Shown in pieces: positions 7,476-10,501 of a stretch of 10,501 nt of DNA; position 1 is the stretch's first letter; each line of letters opens with the position of its first letter. The notes beneath the pieces were generated by a model that was not told where the DNA came from, did not search any database, and saw only the letters and a program-made list of their open reading frames with translations. A program made the translations under genes and the position numbers. Origin of the DNA: an uncultured Lachnospiraceae bacterium (lineage in GTDB: Bacteria > Bacillota_A > Clostridia > Lachnospirales > Lachnospiraceae); NCBI GenBank assembly GCA_947302185.1, contig CAMYVI010000069.1, positions 1 to 10,501 on the forward strand. The letters are read 5' to 3'.

Positions 7476-8417
7476 TTATCGAATCCTCTCGAACACTCTG
7501 AGCTTGGCACTCTTGGATCTGGAATTCTCTGCCATCTCTCTCTCACCCGGAAGAACAGGCTTTCTCGTGATCACCCGGCCGGCCGGCTTATTACCGCACA
7601 CACAGACAGGAAAATTCGGCGGGCAGGTACACGGATTTTCATTTTTTCGAAACACTGACTTTACAATACGGTCTTCTAAAGAATGAAATGTGATGACACA
7701 TATTCTGCCGCCGTTATTCAGCATGGATATCATTCCGTCCAGGCTGTCGGACAGAGCCGATAGCTCCCCGTTCAGCTCTATCCGAAGTGCCTGGAAGGTT
7801 CTTTTGGCCGGGTGTCCTCCGTTCTTCTGCAGCTTCATGGGAATAGAGGCACGCACAATCTCGACAAGCTCCCCGGTTGTCTCGATTCTTTTCTTTTCCC
7901 TCTCCGCTACGATATGTTTTGCGATATTCGCTGCAAATTTTTCCTCCCCGTAGTCGCGCAGAATCCGAAAGAGTTCTTTCTGACTTGCCTCATTGACAAT
8001 GTCAGCTGCCGTTCTCCTCTCTCTCCTGTCCATGCGCATGTCGAGCGGCGCATCAGCCATATAGGAAAAACCTCTGTCAGCAGTATCGAGTTGATAGGAG
8101 GAAACACCCAGATCAAGCACGATGCCGTCACACGAAGTCACTCCCAGACTCTTAAGTATATCCGGCATCTCACTAAAGTTACCGCGCACTATATGAACGC
8201 GGTCATCTTCCGCCGCGTGCAGTCGCTCCCCGGCTGCAGAAATAGCGGCGTCGTCACGGTCGATTCCAATCAATGTTCCGGTGGAAGAAAGGTGTTTTAA
8301 AATCTCCGAAGAATGTCCGCCTCCGCCCAAGGTACCGTCAACATATATCCCTTCAGGACGAATCAGCAGATTTTCAACTGTCTCTTCAAGCAGCACCGAT
8401 GTATGTCGAAACTCCAT
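7476..8417 (-). CDS. rsmH: 16S rRNA (cytosine(1402)-N(4))-methyltransferase RsmH (MraW)
   Basis: RsmH uses S-adenosylmethionine to methylate N4 of C1402 in the decoding centre of 16S rRNA. The 313-residue product matches the usual length and carries the SAM-binding [10 protein letters not shown] at 27-36, the acidic GIDRD at 51-55, LDLGVSS at 101-107, DMRMD at 126-130, [15 protein letters not shown] at 202-216 and TFHSLEDR at 243-250. A Cys cluster follows at 263-274 (CTCPP, then CVCG), common in the family. The start at ATG 8417 is chosen because AAGGGAG lies 6 bases upstream and the protein then begins [12 protein letters not shown] as in homologues. An in-frame ATG at 8480 would add 21 residues unlike the family. 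It lies 119 bases after mraZ and 20 before ftsL. Confidence 0.97.
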   Translation of the reverse strand: MEFRHTSVLLEETVENLLIRPEGIYVDGTLGGGGHSSEILKHLSSTGTLIGIDRDDAAISAAGERLHAAEDDRVHIVRGNFSEMPDILKSLGVTSCDGIVLDLGVSSYQLDTADRGFSYMADAPLDMRMDRRERRTAADIVNEASQKELFRILRDYGEEKFAANIAKHIVAEREKKRIETTGELVEIVRASIPMKLQKNGGHPAKRTFQALRIELNGELSALSDSLDGMISMLNNGGRICVITFHSLEDRIVKSVFRKNENPCTCPPNFPVCVCGNKPAGRVITRKPVLPGEREMAENSRSKSAKLRVFERIR

Positions 8418-8423
8418 TACGCT

Positions 8424-8430
8424 CTCCCTT
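8424..8430 (-). promoter_or_regulatory. Ribosome binding site fixing the rsmH start
   Basis: AAGGGAG on the minus strand, 6 bases before ATG 8417-8415. It supports the shorter 313-residue protein over an upstream in-frame ATG at 8480. Confidence 0.75.
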
Positions 8431-8493
8431 CTTTGCATAGAGATTTTCCTTGATGAAGGAAGAATAAAACCTCTCCGCATTACAAACTATGTC

Positions 8494-8532
8494 ATCCCGG
8501 GTGCCCAATCACTCCCACTTGACGCCCGGAAT
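8494..8532 (-). promoter_or_regulatory. mraZ-rsmH spacer hairpin with a second MraZ-type box pair
   Basis: On the minus strand ATTCCGGGCG (8532-8523) and CACCCGGGAT (8503-8494) can pair as RNA over about nine positions, with one G-U pair and one C-A mismatch. The 19-base loop holds GTGGG (8518-8514) and TTGGG (8508-8504), exactly 10 bases apart, which is the TGGGN-N5-TGGGN form described for MraZ sites in E. coli. No U-run follows, so it is not a standard intrinsic terminator. TTGGGC followed after 18 bases by TGTAAT could be a weak promoter for rsmH overlapping the second box. The functional reading is inference. Confidence 0.4.
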
Positions 8533-8536
8533 ATGA

Positions 8537-8971
8537 TTACAGCGTAAAGCCGAGCTCGAACGCTTCGTCGGCCATCTCCTCGTTACTTCCGTAGACACTT
8601 TCTCTCTCATACAGCTCAGGATCCCACACTTCAAAGTAATCATCCATACCGACTATGACCACTTCTTTTTTCAGACCCGCCTTTTCCCTCTGATCCTTGC
8701 CGACAAGGATTCTCCCCTGAGGGTCGAGTTCTGCCTCTCTGGTGTTGGAAAGGATATACCGCTTCATGCGCATTCTTTTTCTGTCTGTGCTGCTGATGCC
8801 TGTAAGGCTTCTGGTATGCTCGCGGAAAGTTGACTTTGGATAGACAGAAAGGCAGTCGGAAAAGGCTGTGACAATGCACAGTTCCTCCCCGGCAATCACA
8901 TCTCTGTACTTGGACGGAATCATCAGCCGGCCTTTCGAATCTATTGTATGTCTGTACTCGCCATCGAACAT
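8537..8971 (-). CDS. mraZ: Transcriptional regulator MraZ
   Basis: MraZ is a DNA-binding protein of the SpoVT/AbrB fold that in studied bacteria forms rings and binds short TGG-core direct repeats in front of its own dcw operon. The 144-residue product is normal in length (B. subtilis about 143) and shows the two tandem half-domains. The first has DSKGR at 11-15 followed by LMIPSKYR, and the second DPQGR at 83-87. The start at ATG 8971 gives the family N-terminus MFDGEYRHTIDSKGR and has GGGAG 5 bases upstream. An in-frame ATG at 9004 would add 11 residues, but lies only about 12 bases after the predicted transcription start and has no good SD. It is the first gene of the dcw operon and lies just after a promoter with MraZ-like boxes, which suggests autoregulation. 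Confidence 0.97.
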   Translation of the reverse strand: MFDGEYRHTIDSKGRLMIPSKYRDVIAGEELCIVTAFSDCLSVYPKSTFREHTRSLTGISSTDRKRMRMKRYILSNTREAELDPQGRILVGKDQREKAGLKKEVVIVGMDDYFEVWDPELYERESVYGSNEEMADEAFELGFTL

Positions 8972-8976
8972 AAAAT

Positions 8977-8983
8977 CTCCCAC
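8977..8983 (-). promoter_or_regulatory. mraZ ribosome binding site overlapping a fourth GTGGG box
   Basis: The minus strand reads GTGGGAG 5 bases before the mraZ ATG. GGGAG serves as the SD, while GTGGG (8983-8979) repeats the box found 21 bases upstream at 9004-9000, about two helical turns away. Its role as a MraZ contact is only inferred; the SD function alone would explain it. Confidence 0.55.
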
Positions 8984-8999
8984 TTTCAGAGACTTTTCT

Positions 9000-9024
9000 C
9001 CCACAATCTACCACTTATTGCCAT
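9000..9024 (-). promoter_or_regulatory. Putative MraZ operator, three TGG-core repeats at 10-base spacing
   Basis: On the minus strand ATGGC (9024-9020), GTGGT (9014-9010) and GTGGG (9004-9000) occur with exact 10-base periodicity, so each TGG core faces the same side of the helix. Known MraZ operators, such as E. coli TGGGN repeats with 5-base spacers, have this layout. The array starts at the edge of the -10 box and covers the predicted start site near 9016, a position suited to repression. Two of the three boxes deviate from TGGG, so this is a probable, not certain, operator. Confidence 0.6.
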
Positions 9025-9051
9025 TTTACACTTACTTCACATAAAAATCAA
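9023..9051 (-). promoter_or_regulatory. Sigma-70/sigma-A type promoter of mraZ and the dcw operon
   Basis: The minus strand has -35 TTGATT (9051-9046, 4 of 6 to consensus), a 17-base spacer, and -10 TAAAAT (9028-9023, 5 of 6). The predicted start is near 9016, giving a leader of about 45 bases to the mraZ ATG at 8971. It is the best promoter match I found in the window and sits directly before the first dcw gene. Confidence 0.65.
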
Positions 9052-9296
9052 CCCTTCATGTTCACTGACTGTCCCGATGGATGCGCAATACAGCATAAAG
9101 ATAAGCAAAAAAAACCATGTCAGCAGCAGAACGGCTATGAGATCAGCCCGGCCGGTATTTTCCGCGAAAAGCTTCTTCGGGATGCTTTTCGGAAAACACT
9201 TCCGCCGCGCTCATATGTCTCACAGACGAACTGTCCGGACATGGCTCGCAAACAATATTCTATTATTACCCGATAGATTTGACTGATAACTAAGAT
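9052..9296. other. lgt-mraZ intergenic region without a recognised gene
   Basis: This stretch between the lgt stop and the mraZ promoter has no gene I recognise. On the minus strand a stop-to-stop frame (9210-9037, ending inside the mraZ promoter) encodes 57 residues with a strongly hydrophobic stretch (DLIAVLLLTWFFLLIFMLY). It has no ATG, GTG or TTG before that stretch. Two other frames start with ATG nearby (9236 and 9214) but stop within 23-35 codons. A small membrane-protein remnant, or a frameshifted small gene, is possible. An 8-base T run (minus strand) lies within it. No T-rich terminator follows a hairpin here. Confidence 0.4.
9158..9196. other. Long imperfect hairpin between lgt and mraZ
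   Basis: TTTTCCGCGAAAAGC (9158-9172) and GCTTTTCGGAAAA (9184-9196) are inverted repeats that pair over 13 bases with a 2-base bulge and an 11-base loop. The flanks are not U-rich on either strand, so it is not a canonical Rho-independent terminator. It could end or stabilise the lgt transcript, or be an RNA or DNA structure upstream of the dcw promoter. Function is unknown. Confidence 0.55.
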
Positions 9297-10157
9297 TCAG
9301 ATACAGCCTTTACTTTTTTTTCTTCCTTTCATTATGAGGATCACCGACCCTATCGCCCCGACAGCCGAGACGACCATGGAAACCGGAATAGAAGTTCCCG
9401 GAATCAGGAGCTGATCCGTCCGCAGACTCTCGATCCAGAACCTGCCAAGTCCGTACAGGGCAATATACAGCATAAAGAGCTCTCCGGGAGCTTTGGTCTT
9501 ATTTCTCATGAAAATCAGTATAGCCAGAACGCCGCAGTTCCAGATTCCTTCATATAAAAATGTAGGATGTACCTGAATATATTGAACACCGTTAATCGTA
9601 ACCGCGTGCTGCCACATCTGTTCCGTAATCTCATTCTGACGAACGGCAGACACAGGAAGCTGCATGGCAAGAAGGTTATCGGTATACCCGCCGAAAGCTT
9701 CCCTGTTAAAGAAATTCCCCCAGCGCCCGATGATCTGACCGATCGGTATTCCGATTGCTATGGTGTCAAGAACCTTCAGGAAAGGAATTTTCTTGATCCG
9801 CGATGTCACATATAAGGACAGAACGGCACCGATGATTCCGCCGTATATGGCAAGTCCTCCCTGCCTGATATTGAACACTGACAGGATGTCATTTTTGTAA
9901 TAATCCCAGGCAAATATCACATAATATATTCTTGCGCCGATGACTCCGCATATCAGTCCGACAATGACCATATCGACGTAATCGTCTTCTGACTGCCCTG
10001 TCTCTTTCGCCCTCAACGTGCAGGCCCACATGCCGAGCATCATCCCCGCAGCGATCACCATGCCATAATAAGCAAGAGCAAAGTTGCCGATCATAATGTT
10101 TTTTCCGACATGCTCCAGATGTATTCCGAGATTCGGAAAATTAATCGAATAGTCCAT
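9297..10157 (-). CDS. lgt: Prolipoprotein diacylglyceryl transferase Lgt
   Basis: Lgt is an integral membrane enzyme that moves diacylglycerol from phosphatidylglycerol to the lipobox cysteine of prelipoproteins, the first step of lipoprotein maturation. The 286-residue product has several membrane helices and the Lgt signature GRWGNFFNREAFGG at 144-157. HPTFLYE lies at 197-203, GLGRFWIESLR towards the C-terminus, and GGLAIYGG at 100-107. At the position of E. coli His103 this protein has Tyr (IYGG); I believe this occurs in other Bacillota, so it need not mean loss of activity. The start is ATG 10157 with AGGA about 7 bases upstream. It follows ychF after 72 bases. A separate promoter stands between lgt and mraZ, so lgt is probably not part of the dcw operon proper. 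Confidence 0.97.
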   Translation of the reverse strand: MDYSINFPNLGIHLEHVGKNIMIGNFALAYYGMVIAAGMMLGMWACTLRAKETGQSEDDYVDMVIVGLICGVIGARIYYVIFAWDYYKNDILSVFNIRQGGLAIYGGIIGAVLSLYVTSRIKKIPFLKVLDTIAIGIPIGQIIGRWGNFFNREAFGGYTDNLLAMQLPVSAVRQNEITEQMWQHAVTINGVQYIQVHPTFLYEGIWNCGVLAILIFMRNKTKAPGELFMLYIALYGLGRFWIESLRTDQLLIPGTSIPVSMVVSAVGAIGSVILIMKGRKKSKGCI

Positions 10158-10229
10158 AGTTATTTCCTAAATATTGCAGATTACCCGTTTCGGAGGGAGT
10201 TCTCTTACGGAAGAATTCCGCGTCAGAGA

Positions 10230-10501
10230 TTAAACATTGAATCTGAAGAGAATGACATCTCCGTCCTGAACGATATACTCTTTTCCTTCAATTCTTATCT
10301 TGCCTTTTTCGCGGGCTGCCGCATATGATCCGGACTCAAGAAGTTCCTGATAGTTGATTACTTCCGCTTTTATGAAGCCGCGCTCAAAGTCGGTGTGAAT
10401 CTTCCCTGCTGCTTTCGGTGCTTTGCATCCGATCGGAATTGTCCAGGCTCTGGTCTCATCCTCACCGGTCGTCAGGAAACTCATAAGACCAAGGATGCGA
10501 T
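10230..10501 (-). CDS. ychF: Redox-regulated ATPase YchF (Obg family), C-terminal part only
   Basis: YchF (OLA1 family) is a ribosome-associated P-loop NTPase that prefers ATP. Only the last ~90 residues are in the window; the N-terminal NTPase domain and the start lie beyond the right edge. What is seen is the C-terminal TGS-like domain with the well-conserved [26 protein letters not shown] and the terminal [14 protein letters not shown]. The frame is open to the window edge through [14 protein letters not shown], as expected from homologues, so the internal ATG at 10484 is not a start. The stop is at 10230-10232, followed after 72 bases by lgt. Confidence 0.95.
   Translation of the reverse strand, partial: RILGLMSFLTTGEDETRAWTIPIGCKAPKAAGKIHTDFERGFIKAEVINYQELLESGSYAAAREKGKIRIEGKEYIVQDGDVILFRFNV

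Noticed and set aside
8418..8480. Longer RsmH start at ATG 8480
   Set aside because: The extra 21 residues do not resemble the family and AAGGGAG sits 6 bases before ATG 8417.
8972..9004. Longer MraZ start at ATG 9004
   Set aside because: The family N-terminus begins at MFDGEY, the shorter start has a proper SD, and 9004 is too close to the predicted transcription start.
10208..10220. Small inverted repeat CGGAA-GAA-TTCCG just after ychF, considered as a terminator
   Set aside because: Only a 5-bp stem with a 3-base loop and no U-run after it.

Overview
The window carries a division and cell wall (dcw) gene cluster from a low-to-mid GC Gram-positive bacterium, most likely a Clostridia-type Bacillota. 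The evidence for that is the gene order, the Bacillota-like FtsL, PBP2B and DivIB forms, strong AGGAGG-type ribosome sites and roughly 45% GC. All recognisable genes lie on the minus strand, so the biological order runs from the right end of the window to the left. I cannot assign a genus.

In transcription order: the last part of ychF (10501-10230); lgt, prolipoprotein diacylglyceryl transferase (10157-9297); a 325-base non-coding region with a hairpin, a good sigma-70/A-type promoter and a set of TGG-core repeats that look like a MraZ operator; mraZ (8971-8537); a 119-base spacer with a second MraZ-type repeat pair inside a hairpin; rsmH/mraW (8417-7476); an ftsL-like gene (7455-7012); a class B penicillin-binding protein, ftsI/pbpB type (6982-4901); mraY (4896-3937); murD (3905-2532); ftsQ/divIB (2554-1205), overlapping the end of murD; and ftsZ from a TTG start at 1090 towards the left edge. 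From rsmH to ftsQ the gaps are 31 bases or fewer, or overlap, so this is probably one operon driven from the mraZ promoter.

The genes work together. MraY makes lipid I and MurD adds D-glutamate in the cytoplasmic precursor pathway. The PBP crosslinks septal peptidoglycan. FtsL and FtsQ form the regulatory complex that activates septal synthesis, and FtsZ forms the ring. MraZ represses the cluster in the bacteria where it has been studied, and RsmH methylates 16S rRNA. Lgt starts lipoprotein maturation.

Points that depart from the textbook cluster are: no ftsW, murG, murB or ftsA between murD and ftsZ; FtsQ/DivIB carries an acidic, Lys/Arg-free insert of about 140 residues inside its extracellular part; two genes start with TTG; and a MraZ-type repeat set sits on the putative transcription start. 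The first ~118 bases (62% GC against 45% next door) do not look like FtsZ at all. They have plus-strand coding character with about 82% GC at third positions, which suggests a chimeric assembly join or a real breakpoint that truncates ftsZ. I see no mobile element, tRNA, rRNA or CRISPR array, and no clearly novel defence or biosynthetic system.
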